Origin: Chryseobacterium jejuense
GTDB taxonomy: Bacteria; Bacteroidota; Bacteroidia; Flavobacteriales; Weeksellaceae
Length of the DNA stretch: 64,000 bases
Assembly: GCF_017877355.1 (NCBI RefSeq)
Contig: NZ_JAGIPR010000010.1
Coordinates: 99,632 to 163,631, forward strand
Reading direction: 5' to 3'
This document shows, one piece after another, positions 26,027 through 34,321 of this stretch. The notes beneath the pieces were generated by a model. The model saw only the letters and a program-made list of their open reading frames with translations. It made no database searches and was not told the origin of the DNA. Position 1 is the stretch's first letter; every line of letters begins with the position of its first letter. The position numbers and the translations under genes were made by a program.

Positions 26027-27055
26027 ATGAAGATAAGTCAGATTACATTTACCAGATTTCTTGCGGCTATGGCTATTGTCATTTCCCATTTCAATAAAGA
26101 TCTGTTTTTATATAAAATCGATTATATTTCAAATATATTCCTGAACGCCAATGTAGGAGTAAGTTACTTTTTCATTCTTTCAGGTTTTATTATGATTGTG
26201 GCTTACCACAAAAAAGATAAGATTGAATATTTTGATTATTATAAAAATCGGTTTGCGAGGATTTATCCCTTGTATGTACTGGGGCTTCTGCTGTATTTGG
26301 TGACAAGATATTCCAGCTTCAGTATCTATAAAGGATTTTTATATTTGTTTGGGTTCCAGAGCTGGATTCCGGGTGAGGCAATGATTCTGAATTTTCCAGG
26401 TTGGTCTATTTCTGTAGAGTTTCTTTTTTACCTGTTGTTTCCTTTGTTGTATAATCATTTTTATTCTAAAGGAAATAAAAGTATTTGGGTAGTAACAGTT
26501 ATTATTTGGATCATAACACAGGTATTTTGCAACCTTTATTCAGGTTCATCTTATTATAAAGGGCCACATACGGAGAGCCACGAGCTTCTGTATTATTTTC
26601 CACTGATGCATATCAATGAATTTCTGATGGGAAATCTTGCAGGATTATATTTCGTGAAAAACTCAGGTCAGAAGAATTATGATGTACCGGTAGTTATTAT
26701 TTTCGGACTCTTATTATTGTCCTTAATTTTTGTTCCGCTGTTCTACCATAATGGACTGATGGCAATCCTCTTTATCCCTCTTATTATTTTGATATCCAAA
26801 AATAATGGGGCACTAACGAGGATATTTTCATTGAAACCTCTGGAATATTTAGGGGAAGCAAGCTATGCTGTTTATATTACCCATATCCCTGTTCTTTATA
26901 TCCTGAGGGAGGTGTTAAAGTGGGGCAATTATAATTTTTCCATTGATATTGTATTTGGAATTTATATCGTAGTTCTTATTATAACCTGTATTCTGTTTTA
27001 TCAATTTATTGAAAAGCCATTAAGAGATTATCTGAAAAGGTTGAAGATCAGATAA
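26027..27055 (+). CDS. Acyltransferase-3 family membrane protein (OafA/YrhL-like)
   Basis: 342 residues with about ten membrane helices. The family start is clear: QITFTRFLAAMAIVISHF, with the conserved His17 near the membrane face. FILSGFIMIVAYHKKDK, NRFARIYPLYVLGLL and FPGWSISVEFLFYLLFP are family signatures, and YAVYITHIPVL is the late His motif. These enzymes O-acylate sugars in the inner membrane. It is the first of three membrane acyltransferases in the cassette, the other two being MBOATs. Confidence 0.93.
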   Translation: MKISQITFTRFLAAMAIVISHFNKDLFLYKIDYISNIFLNANVGVSYFFILSGFIMIVAYHKKDKIEYFDYYKNRFARIYPLYVLGLLLYLVTRYSSFSIYKGFLYLFGFQSWIPGEAMILNFPGWSISVEFLFYLLFPLLYNHFYSKGNKSIWVVTVIIWIITQVFCNLYSGSSYYKGPHTESHELLYYFPLMHINEFLMGNLAGLYFVKNSGQKNYDVPVVIIFGLLLLSLIFVPLFYHNGLMAILFIPLIILISKNNGALTRIFSLKPLEYLGEASYAVYITHIPVLYILREVLKWGNYNFSIDIVFGIYIVVLIITCILFYQFIEKPLRDYLKRLKIR

Positions 27056-27062
27056 AAATCTT

Positions 27063-27070
27063 TATTTTTG
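27063..27070 (+). promoter_or_regulatory. -7 box before the 40-codon gene
   Basis: TATTTTTG, a perfect TAnnTTTG match, 18 bases before the ATG at 27089. It may drive the small gene and the FkbH-ACP-MBOAT genes behind it. Confidence 0.5.
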
Positions 27071-27088
27071 TAACAAAGCAACACAATT

Positions 27089-27211
27089 ATGGAAATGAGA
27101 AAAGTTCCCGATATCTATATTCCAGATGAAAATCTGGTATTGCAATCCATCTGCAAAAAAAATAATAAAACAGTGCTGCCAGCACCGGAAGAGTATCCAT
27201 TGATGTTTTAA
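27089..27211 (+). CDS. Candidate small protein, 40 residues
   Basis: A short frame beginning MEMRKVPDIYIPDENLVLQS and ending APEEYPLMF. It fills the gap between the acyltransferase-3 gene and the FkbH gene, ending 15 bases before the FkbH ATG. It follows a TATTTTTG box at a good distance. It is acidic/basic mixed and has one Cys and several prolines. No family recognised. Position and spacing suggest it is real and co-transcribed. Confidence 0.5.
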   Translation: MEMRKVPDIYIPDENLVLQSICKKNNKTVLPAPEEYPLMF

Positions 27212-27226
27212 CAAAAAAGAATATTT

Positions 27227-28954
27227 ATGTATAAAACATTTTCGGAGCTTAAAAAAGAACTTCGTAAAGATTCTAAGGGATTAAAGAATGTAAAAGTCGC
27301 CTTACTAGGGGATACCGCCACTCAGTTTTTGAATGTTGCTTTAAAAGGAACTGCTATTTCTGAAGGGATTAATCTTGAAATCTTTGAAGCCGATTTCGGA
27401 CAGATATCCCGCCAGATTCTGGATCCTTCTTCAGAATACTACGAATTTAATGCAGATTATACTATTATTTTTGAATCCTCTCACAAATTGCTGGGTCAGT
27501 ACTATAAATCGTATAATTCGGAGTCTGTTTTTGCTGAAAATAAGATCAGTTATATTGATGAACTTTATCGTACTATCCAAAGCAGGATAAAAAGCAGAGT
27601 AATTTATTGTAATTTTCCGGGAATTAATAACCAGGTTTTTGGAAATTTCTCCAGTAAAGTAGAATCTTCTTTTGTTTTTCAGCAAAATAAATTAAACTAT
27701 CTTCTTTCAGCAGAATTAGCCATTAAGAATGATGATTTTTTTATTGCTGATCTACTTTCCATTCAAAATAAATGGGGTCGGGATTTTATGTTTTCTCCCA
27801 ATATCTATATCAATACGGAAATGGTTCTTTCTCTAGATGTGCTTCCTGTTATTGCTCATCATATGGTAAGTATTATCTCTTCTTTGGAAGGAAAATTTAA
27901 GAAATGCCTTATTTTGGATCTTGATAATACAACCTGGGGTGGAATTATTGGTGATGATGGTCTTGAAAAAATACAAATCGGAAGCCTGGGAATTGGAAAA
28001 GCATTTACAGAGTTTCAATATTGGGTAAAAGCACTTCAAAAAAGAGGGATTATTCTGGCTGTTTGTAGTAAGAATGATGAAGATAAAGCAAAAGAACCCT
28101 TTGAAAAACATCCGGATATGGTTCTTAAGTTGGACGATATAGCGGTATTTGTAGCTAATTGGGAGAATAAAGCAGATAATATCAGAAAAATCCAGCAGAT
28201 TTTAAATATAGGATTTGATTCAATGGTTTTCCTGGATGATAATCCGTTTGAAAGAAACCTTGTGAGAGAAAATCTTCCGGAAGTCTGTGTACCTGAGCTT
28301 CCAGAAGATCCAGCCGAATATCTGGAATATTTATACAGTTTAAATCTTTTTGAGACTGCCAGTTTTTCAGAGAATGATACTGAAAGAACAAAACAATATC
28401 AGGTAGAAGCACAGCGTACCATTGCTTTGGAAAGTTTCACCAATGTGGAAGATTTTCTTGAAAGCATGAATATGGTCTCTGATGTGCAGCCTTTCAACAA
28501 TTTTTCAAAACCAAGAGTTTCTCAGCTAACGCAGCGTTCGAATCAATTTAATCTGAGAACAATACGATATACAGAGCAGGATGTAGACCATTTAATAAAC
28601 TCCGAAAATCACTTTACAATGTCCTTTACATTAGAAGATAAATATGGTGATAATGGGCTTATCTGCGTTATTGTTATGGAAAGAAAAGATACTGAAACAC
28701 TCTTCATTGATACATGGCTGATGAGCTGCCGTGTCCTGAAAAGAGGAATGGAAGATTTTACCCTGAATACCATTGTAGAAGCCGCCAGAAATAACGGATA
28801 CAAATATGTGGTAGGAGAATATATTCCTACAGCTAAAAATCAAATGGTTGCAGATCACTATGAAAGGCTTGGGTTTACCATGCAGAATGATAGATGGATA
28901 TTAGCCGTAGATGATTACAAATATAAAAACGTATATATTAATAACAAATTATAA
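27227..28954 (+). CDS. FkbH-like HAD-IIIC phosphatase (acyl-ACP loading enzyme)
   Basis: 575 residues with the full FkbH layout. An N-terminal SGNH-like alpha/beta part (1-220) contains VALLGDTATQFL. Then comes a HAD domain with the catalytic motif LDLDNTTWGGIIGDDG (nucleophile Asp231, Asp233) and VFLDDNPFERNLVRE. A C-terminal GNAT-like domain (about 420-575) ends near YVVGEYIPTAKNQMVADHYE. Known FkbH proteins take 1,3-bisphosphoglycerate, dephosphorylate it and load D-glyceryl onto an ACP. An ACP gene follows 15 bases later, then an MBOAT. I infer it loads a hydroxyacyl group for transfer to the surface glycan. Confidence 0.9.
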   Translation: MYKTFSELKKELRKDSKGLKNVKVALLGDTATQFLNVALKGTAISEGINLEIFEADFGQISRQILDPSSEYYEFNADYTIIFESSHKLLGQYYKSYNSESVFAENKISYIDELYRTIQSRIKSRVIYCNFPGINNQVFGNFSSKVESSFVFQQNKLNYLLSAELAIKNDDFFIADLLSIQNKWGRDFMFSPNIYINTEMVLSLDVLPVIAHHMVSIISSLEGKFKKCLILDLDNTTWGGIIGDDGLEKIQIGSLGIGKAFTEFQYWVKALQKRGIILAVCSKNDEDKAKEPFEKHPDMVLKLDDIAVFVANWENKADNIRKIQQILNIGFDSMVFLDDNPFERNLVRENLPEVCVPELPEDPAEYLEYLYSLNLFETASFSENDTERTKQYQVEAQRTIALESFTNVEDFLESMNMVSDVQPFNNFSKPRVSQLTQRSNQFNLRTIRYTEQDVDHLINSENHFTMSFTLEDKYGDNGLICVIVMERKDTETLFIDTWLMSCRVLKRGMEDFTLNTIVEAARNNGYKYVVGEYIPTAKNQMVADHYERLGFTMQNDRWILAVDDYKYKNVYINNKL

Positions 28955-28969
28955 ACATATTGAAACATT

Positions 28970-29206
28970 ATGAATAAAGATGAAATTCTAAGTAAACTGA
29001 CTGGTATCTTTCGTGAAGAACTGGATAATGATGAAATTGTACTGACTCCTGAAACCACAGCGGAAGATGTTGAAGAATGGGATTCGCTTTCTCATATTCA
29101 GTTAATTGTAGCTGTGGAAAAAGCCTTTGGAATACGTTTTACTTCATCGGAAATCAGAAGCTGGAATGATGTAGGAGAAATGATAGACTCTATAACTTCA
29201 AAATAA
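28970..29206 (+). CDS. Acyl carrier protein of the FkbH cassette
   Basis: 78 residues. The phosphopantetheine motif is EEWDSLSHIQLI with Ser39. The following helix (VAVEKAFGIRFTSSEIRSW) is as in stand-alone carriers of secondary-metabolite and Dlt-type pathways. It lies 15 bases after FkbH and 10 bases before MBOAT 1. Its likely role is to carry the acyl group from FkbH to the membrane transferase, as DltC does in the Dlt system. Confidence 0.92.
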   Translation: MNKDEILSKLTGIFREELDNDEIVLTPETTAEDVEEWDSLSHIQLIVAVEKAFGIRFTSSEIRSWNDVGEMIDSITSK

Positions 29207-29216
29207 GATAGATTGG

Positions 29217-30653
29217 ATGCTGCTTAATTCATACAGTTTTATATTTTTCTTTATTGCGCTCTATTTTATATATTATCTCTGCGGAAAAACCTCGAAGATT
29301 CAAAATATAATTCTGCTCATAGGAAGCTATGTTTTTTACTGCAGCTGGAGTTGGGAATTTTTATCATTGCTGGTTGTTACTACAGGGGTTACTTATTTTA
29401 TTGGGAATAAAATAAAATCTGCTCAAAAGGAGAAATCTAAGGTGTTGTGGCTAAGATCGGGTGTTTTTATTGTCCTGATTCAGCTTCTGTATTTTAAGTA
29501 TTTTAATTTCTTCATTGAGAATTTTAATGATTTCCTGCATCTTTTTGGAGTGAAGGATCAATTAGGATTGCTGAAGATTATTTTCCCGATAGGAATCAGT
29601 TTCTATTCGTTCAGAATGATAAGCTATTTATTGGATATCAGGAATAATAAATTGAAGGAAATTCCATCTTTGCTGGATTATGCCGTTTTTATTGCCTTTT
29701 TTCCATGTATCATTGCCGGACCTATTGACAGAGCCACACCGTTTTTGAAAAACCTGAAAATAAAAAGAGAATTTTCTTCATCTCAATTTACAGACGGATT
29801 AAAGCAGATTTTATGGGGTCTTTTCAAAAAATTGGTGGTAGCAGATAATATTGCAGGGATTACTTCTCAGCTATTTGAGTCCTATCATACCTTAAATGGA
29901 AGCGCTTTATTTATCGGAGCTGTATTGTATTTTATCCAGTTATATTCAGATTTCTCAGGATATACAGATATGGCTATTGGGATTTCTAAGCTGCTGGGTA
30001 TTAAAATTCAGCCGAACTTTAATTATCCGCTGTTTGCACAGAATGTTGCCGACTACTGGAGAAGGTGGCATATTTCTTTAACCTCGTGGCTTACTGAGTA
30101 TGTTTTTACCCCCCTATCTATTCACTTCAGGGATTATGATAAGTATGGATTGATTATGGCCATTATCATTAACTTTTTGGTGGTAGGTTTCTGGCATGGC
30201 GCCGAATGGCATTATATTGTTCATGGATTGGTAAGTGGTGTTATGTTTATTCCATTGATTCTGAATGGAAAAATGAATAAAAAGATTAAGGCATCTAACA
30301 ACTTCATTCCAACAAAGGATGAAGTGAAGAACATTCCTGTAACATTTATTCTTTTCGCTTTATTGATGATCCTTTTCTTTTCAAAAGATATGGAAATGGC
30401 TACGAAATATTATCAGGGAATTTTCTCACTATCATTTTTCCAGTTACCCAATTTCCCAATCCAGAAAGAAATTATAATAGTCACCTTATTTATGTTATTG
30501 TTAGAATGGGGGAATCGGGATAAAGAATATGCTATTAAGGAAATTCTTGTAGAAAAAAATATCGTTTTGCGATGGGGCTTTTATTATGTTCTGGTGTTTT
30601 TGGTCTTTCTGTTTTATATTGCTCCTAAAGGGTTTATATATGCCATGTTTTAA
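29217..30653 (+). CDS. MBOAT-family O-acyltransferase 1
   Basis: 478 residues, about 12 membrane helices. Family signatures: FPIGISFYSFRMISYLLDIR, SDFSGYTDMAIGISKLLGI, DYWRRWHISLTSWL with His285, and VVGFWHGAEWHYIVHG with the catalytic-type His327. The loop TEYVFTPLSIHFRDYDKYGL replaces the RDYLYIPLGGSKGG loop seen in MBOAT 2, so this copy may use another acceptor. It follows the ACP by 10 bases. MBOATs of the AlgI/DltB type move acyl groups across the inner membrane. Confidence 0.93.
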   Translation: MLLNSYSFIFFFIALYFIYYLCGKTSKIQNIILLIGSYVFYCSWSWEFLSLLVVTTGVTYFIGNKIKSAQKEKSKVLWLRSGVFIVLIQLLYFKYFNFFIENFNDFLHLFGVKDQLGLLKIIFPIGISFYSFRMISYLLDIRNNKLKEIPSLLDYAVFIAFFPCIIAGPIDRATPFLKNLKIKREFSSSQFTDGLKQILWGLFKKLVVADNIAGITSQLFESYHTLNGSALFIGAVLYFIQLYSDFSGYTDMAIGISKLLGIKIQPNFNYPLFAQNVADYWRRWHISLTSWLTEYVFTPLSIHFRDYDKYGLIMAIIINFLVVGFWHGAEWHYIVHGLVSGVMFIPLILNGKMNKKIKASNNFIPTKDEVKNIPVTFILFALLMILFFSKDMEMATKYYQGIFSLSFFQLPNFPIQKEIIIVTLFMLLLEWGNRDKEYAIKEILVEKNIVLRWGFYYVLVFLVFLFYIAPKGFIYAMF

Positions 30654-30707
30654 TATGCTATCAGAAACTATAGACAAAATTCAGCAAGCTCAAGTATAAT
30701 TTGAATT

Positions 30708-31646
30708 ATGAAAAGATCACTTTTAAAATTGATACTATTTTCTGTACTGCCTTTATTGGTATTAGGATATGCTGTCTGTTTTTTAGCAAAAAATTCGGAT
30801 GATTTTTATAGAAGATTTACCTCTCCTCAGCAAAACTCTTTTATATTGGGGAGTTCCAGGGCTGCGGTGATGGATCCTGTTATTCTTGACAGTATTCTAC
30901 ACCAAAAATTTCTAAATACACGTATCTATAATTATTCCTTTACTTGGGCACATTCTCCCTATGGGCCTAAATATCTGGAGTCAATTGAGAAAAAAATAAA
31001 ACCGGAAACCAAGGATGGTGTTTTTATTGTTACCGTAGAACCAACAGCTTTAATGGTAGATAAAAAGAAACCGGATAGCCCGGAATTTTATATTGAAAAT
31101 GATAAAAGTGTTGCAAAGACTTCAATGGTTGCTATAAACCCAAATATTGAATATTTGTTTGAAAGCTATGAACCTTCCATTACCCATGAACTTAACAAAA
31201 AAATAGTACCCCCTAAAAATATAGTTGGAGTTCCTGTTATTTTGGATAACGGAAGATATTATCTGAAAATTATAAAAAAGACTGCTCCGGAAAAACAGAA
31301 GATGTCCAACAAAAAAAATATGAGGTTGCTTCAGGAAAGAATAGATGGTTTGAAAACATCTGAAAACAGGATTCTGTATCTTGAAAAAACAATTGAGTTT
31401 CTTAGTAAACACGGGAAGGTGATTATAGTAAGAATGCCTGTGAATAAAGAACCTTACTCAATAGAAAATAAAGCGTTCCCGGATTTTGATAGTCGTATGA
31501 AGGCTGTTGCTTCTAAAACAAAGGTTTCCTACATCAATTACAATACATTGGAGAATCAGTATCAATGGCTGGATGAGGTGCATTTGGATGAAAAATCAGT
31601 GGAAGCATTTTCAGCAGTAGTAGCCAGAGATATTTTATCACATTGA
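30708..31646 (+). CDS. SGNH-like membrane-anchored protein 1 (DltD/AlgJ-type partner)
   Basis: 312 residues. One N-terminal membrane helix (KLILFSVLPLLVLGYAVCFL), then a periplasmic domain. The nucleophile block is FILGSSRAAVMDP, with Ser50 in place of the usual GDS Ser. The DxxH block is in WLDEVHLDEKS (Asp289, His292). TVEPTALMVDKKK and RMPVNKEPYS are further shared features. It lies 54 bases after MBOAT 1. By analogy with DltD and AlgJ it would complete acyl transfer outside the membrane. Confidence 0.75.
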   Translation: MKRSLLKLILFSVLPLLVLGYAVCFLAKNSDDFYRRFTSPQQNSFILGSSRAAVMDPVILDSILHQKFLNTRIYNYSFTWAHSPYGPKYLESIEKKIKPETKDGVFIVTVEPTALMVDKKKPDSPEFYIENDKSVAKTSMVAINPNIEYLFESYEPSITHELNKKIVPPKNIVGVPVILDNGRYYLKIIKKTAPEKQKMSNKKNMRLLQERIDGLKTSENRILYLEKTIEFLSKHGKVIIVRMPVNKEPYSIENKAFPDFDSRMKAVASKTKVSYINYNTLENQYQWLDEVHLDEKSVEAFSAVVARDILSH

Positions 31647-31961
31647 TGGTGAAAATTTTCTGAGATTCCTTTTAATATTGAAAAAACAGAATATGTAGAG
31701 TTTTCGTTAAAAGAATTGTAAATTTATTAACTTAAATCCTTTGTTTTTATTTCTTGAAATGTCCATGAAAATTAAAATAAGGAAAAATATGTAATTCAAA
31801 GCACTCCCAATGATTGAAATAATAAATAATCCCTCAAAAATGAAGCGTATTTTCTCAGTAAATAACTCAGAATTTACATTGGTTTATAACAGGTATAACA
31901 TTGAAGCTGAAGTCACAAAGCCGCAGGGAAGTATAATGTCATTAACTTCTAAAAACAGAAT
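31647..31961. other. Gap between the first SGNH gene and MBOAT 2
   Basis: 315 bases with no strong terminator. It holds a 56-codon frame (31810-31980) that runs into the MBOAT 2 start. No clear -7 box was found. Confidence 0.5.
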
Positions 31962-31980
31962 ATGTTATTCAATTCAATAG
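31810..31980 (+). CDS. Possible 56-residue protein overlapping the MBOAT 2 start
   Basis: The frame opens MIEIINNPSKMKRIFSVNNS and ends TSKNRICYSIQ. It overlaps the first 19 bases of MBOAT 2 (ATG 31962), an arrangement that would couple translation. The protein is polar and slightly basic, without membrane helix or signal peptide. No family recognised. It may be a chance frame in AT-rich DNA, but the overlap position is suggestive. Confidence 0.35.
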   Translation: MIEIINNPSKMKRIFSVNNSEFTLVYNRYNIEAEVTKPQGSIMSLTSKNRICYSIQ

Positions 31981-33395
31981 GATTTCTTATTTTTTTACCA
32001 ATAGTATTTTGTCTCTATTGGTTTGTTTTCAACAGGAAATTTCAGGAACAGAACAGGTTGCTGCTATTGGCCAGTTTTTATTTTTATGCCTGTTGGGATT
32101 GGAGATTCCTTTTTTTACTTATGTTTTCCATTGGACTGGATTACGTTTCAGGAATTAAAATAGAGAACAGCAAGACAAACAGGGAAGCTAAATTCTGGCT
32201 TACTCTGAGTATTGTTATTAATCTTGGTTTTCTAGGTTTCTTCAAATATTATAATTTTTTTGTTGAGAGTTTTGCAGACCTTATTGTTGGTTTCGGTTTC
32301 AAAGTAAATGTCTGGTTGCTCAATATTATACTTCCGGTAGGAATTTCGTTTTACACATTTCACGGACTGTCTTATGTGATTGATGTCTATAAAAAAAGAA
32401 TAAAAGCTGAAAGAAGCTTCACAGACTATGCTGTCTTTGTAAGTTATTTTCCTCTTCTTGTGGCTGGTCCCATAGAAAGAGCCACCCATCTATTGCCTCA
32501 GATACAACGGCAGAGAGTGTTTAACTATGAGCAGGCAGTAGATGGGATGCGGCAAATCCTGTGGGGATTTTTCAAAAAGATGGTAATTGCTGATAACTGT
32601 GCACCGCTAGTGAATGAAATATTTAACAATTATCAAACAGAAAGTCCCGGAACTCTTGTGATAGGAGCTGTTTTGTTTGCTTTTCAGATCTATGGGGATT
32701 TTTCCGGATACTCTGATATTGCATTAGGTGTTTCCAGGTTATTCGGAATAGAATTGCTGAAAAACTTTGCGTTTCCTTATTTCTCCAGAGATATTGCTGA
32801 ATTCTGGCGAAGATGGCATATTTCACTTTCTTCGTGGTTCAGAGACTATCTGTATATTCCATTAGGGGGAAGTAAAGGTGGACTTTCGATGAAGATCAGA
32901 AACACATTTATTATTTTCCTGGTGTCAGGGTTCTGGCATGGGGCAAACTGGACGTTTATGATCTGGGGTGGCCTCAACGCTCTGTACTTTATGCCTTTGC
33001 TTATTATGAATAAAAACCGTCAGAATATGGAAGTAGCGGCTCAGGGTAAGTTTCTGCCATCCTTTAGAGAATGTTTTCAAATTCTGATTACCTTTCTGAT
33101 TACCTGTATTGCATGGATCTTTTTCAGAGCTGAATCTGTAAGTCAGGCGATTCACTATATAGGCAGGATTTTTAACCGTGAATTGCTTTCCATTCCACAC
33201 CCGTTACCGGTAAAAGTATTGGTCCTGACAGGATTTATGATGATGGTAGAATGGATTAACAGAGAAAAATTCCACGGATTGGAAATTAAAAGATTCAACC
33301 CTTGGATAAGACGTATTTTCTATCTTGTTGTTATTTATATTATTCTCCGTTATGCCAACTTCGGGAATAATGAATTTATCTATTTTCAGTTTTAG
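31962..33395 (+). CDS. MBOAT-family O-acyltransferase 2 (AlgI-like)
   Basis: 477 residues, about 12 membrane helices. All AlgI signatures are intact: FLGFFKYYNFF, LPVGISFYTFHGLSYVIDVY, GDFSGYSDIALGVSRLFGI, FWRRWHISLSSWFRDYLYIP, LGGSKGG, and VSGFWHGANWTF with His326. These enzymes O-acetylate alginate and other exported polysaccharides. It is related to MBOAT 1 but keeps the standard loop. Its SGNH partner starts after one spacer base. Confidence 0.95.
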   Translation: MLFNSIGFLIFLPIVFCLYWFVFNRKFQEQNRLLLLASFYFYACWDWRFLFLLMFSIGLDYVSGIKIENSKTNREAKFWLTLSIVINLGFLGFFKYYNFFVESFADLIVGFGFKVNVWLLNIILPVGISFYTFHGLSYVIDVYKKRIKAERSFTDYAVFVSYFPLLVAGPIERATHLLPQIQRQRVFNYEQAVDGMRQILWGFFKKMVIADNCAPLVNEIFNNYQTESPGTLVIGAVLFAFQIYGDFSGYSDIALGVSRLFGIELLKNFAFPYFSRDIAEFWRRWHISLSSWFRDYLYIPLGGSKGGLSMKIRNTFIIFLVSGFWHGANWTFMIWGGLNALYFMPLLIMNKNRQNMEVAAQGKFLPSFRECFQILITFLITCIAWIFFRAESVSQAIHYIGRIFNRELLSIPHPLPVKVLVLTGFMMMVEWINREKFHGLEIKRFNPWIRRIFYLVVIYIILRYANFGNNEFIYFQF

Positions 33396-33396
33396 C

Positions 33397-34314
33397 ATGA
33401 AGAAGTTTTTAATTAAAATAGTGCCCTACTTTGTTGCAGTACTTATTGTATTCGCAATTCTTGGATTTTATGCAGATGGTAATACGGATGATAACTATAT
33501 GCATTTTGCGGTTAAAAAACCACAGAATATTATTCTTGGGGATTCCCGTGGCTCTCAGGGAGTGGTTCCCGAAATTTTAAAAAATAAGCTTTCTGCCAAT
33601 TTTGATAACTTTTCTTTGAATATTGTGCAGTCTCCCTATGGTCAGGTTTATTTTAAAGCCTTAAAAAGGAAATTAGATCCTGAAACCAAAAATGGTATTT
33701 TTATTTTAACAGTTGGCCCGTGGAATCTTTCATTGAATAAGAATATTAAAAGCGAAAAAGATTTTCCTGAAGAGCATTCTCCTCTGAATGATATGCATTT
33801 TTACGACAGGTCTCCCAATTATGAATATCTGTTGAAACACTATACGAGAAGCTGGTTTAAAATTTATACTGAAAGAGCTGAGGCGGGAAGATCAAATAGT
33901 TTTCTTCATGACGATGGCTGGATGGAAATCAGTATAGATATGAATGCAGATTCTGTTGCTGCAAGAACCCGTGTAAAGGAAATGGATTATAAGATTCTGG
34001 CGAATGCGGTAGAACTGTCGCCGGCTCGTTTAAAAGCTTTTAATGAAATTATTAATTATTTAAGAACAAAAGGTTCTGTCTATATTGTTCGTATACCAAC
34101 ATCCAAAACACTCACAGCCATTGAGGATAAAAAATATCCTCATTTCAGTAAATTATTGAAAGATATAGCCCATAAGCAGAATGTTAAGGTGTTTGATTTT
34201 TCAAAAAATTATGCGGATTATGATTATACCGATGGAAATCATATGTATAAAGAATCTAGTAAGAAGCTTACTGCGCAGATTGCAGACTCTATTATGGCGA
34301 ACAGAGGAAAATAG
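33397..34314 (+). CDS. SGNH-like membrane-anchored protein 2 (DltD/AlgJ-type partner)
   Basis: 305 residues from the ATG at 33397, one base after the MBOAT 2 stop; an ATG at 33325 would overlap MBOAT 2 and break the signal anchor. N-terminal helix (KIVPYFVAVLIVFAILGFYA), then IILGDSRGSQG with Ser50 in a GDS motif, and the DxxH block YTDGNHMYKESS (Asp279, His282). It aligns with the protein at 30708 over its whole length, so the two MBOAT/SGNH pairs arose by duplication. Periplasmic acyl transfer is the likely role. Confidence 0.8.
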   Translation: MKKFLIKIVPYFVAVLIVFAILGFYADGNTDDNYMHFAVKKPQNIILGDSRGSQGVVPEILKNKLSANFDNFSLNIVQSPYGQVYFKALKRKLDPETKNGIFILTVGPWNLSLNKNIKSEKDFPEEHSPLNDMHFYDRSPNYEYLLKHYTRSWFKIYTERAEAGRSNSFLHDDGWMEISIDMNADSVAARTRVKEMDYKILANAVELSPARLKAFNEIINYLRTKGSVYIVRIPTSKTLTAIEDKKYPHFSKLLKDIAHKQNVKVFDFSKNYADYDYTDGNHMYKESSKKLTAQIADSIMANRGK

Positions 34315-34321
34315 GATAAGA

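Noticed and set aside
34315..34321. Terminator between the convergent SGNH and GT2 genes
   Set aside because: Only seven bases separate the stops and no stem could be found.
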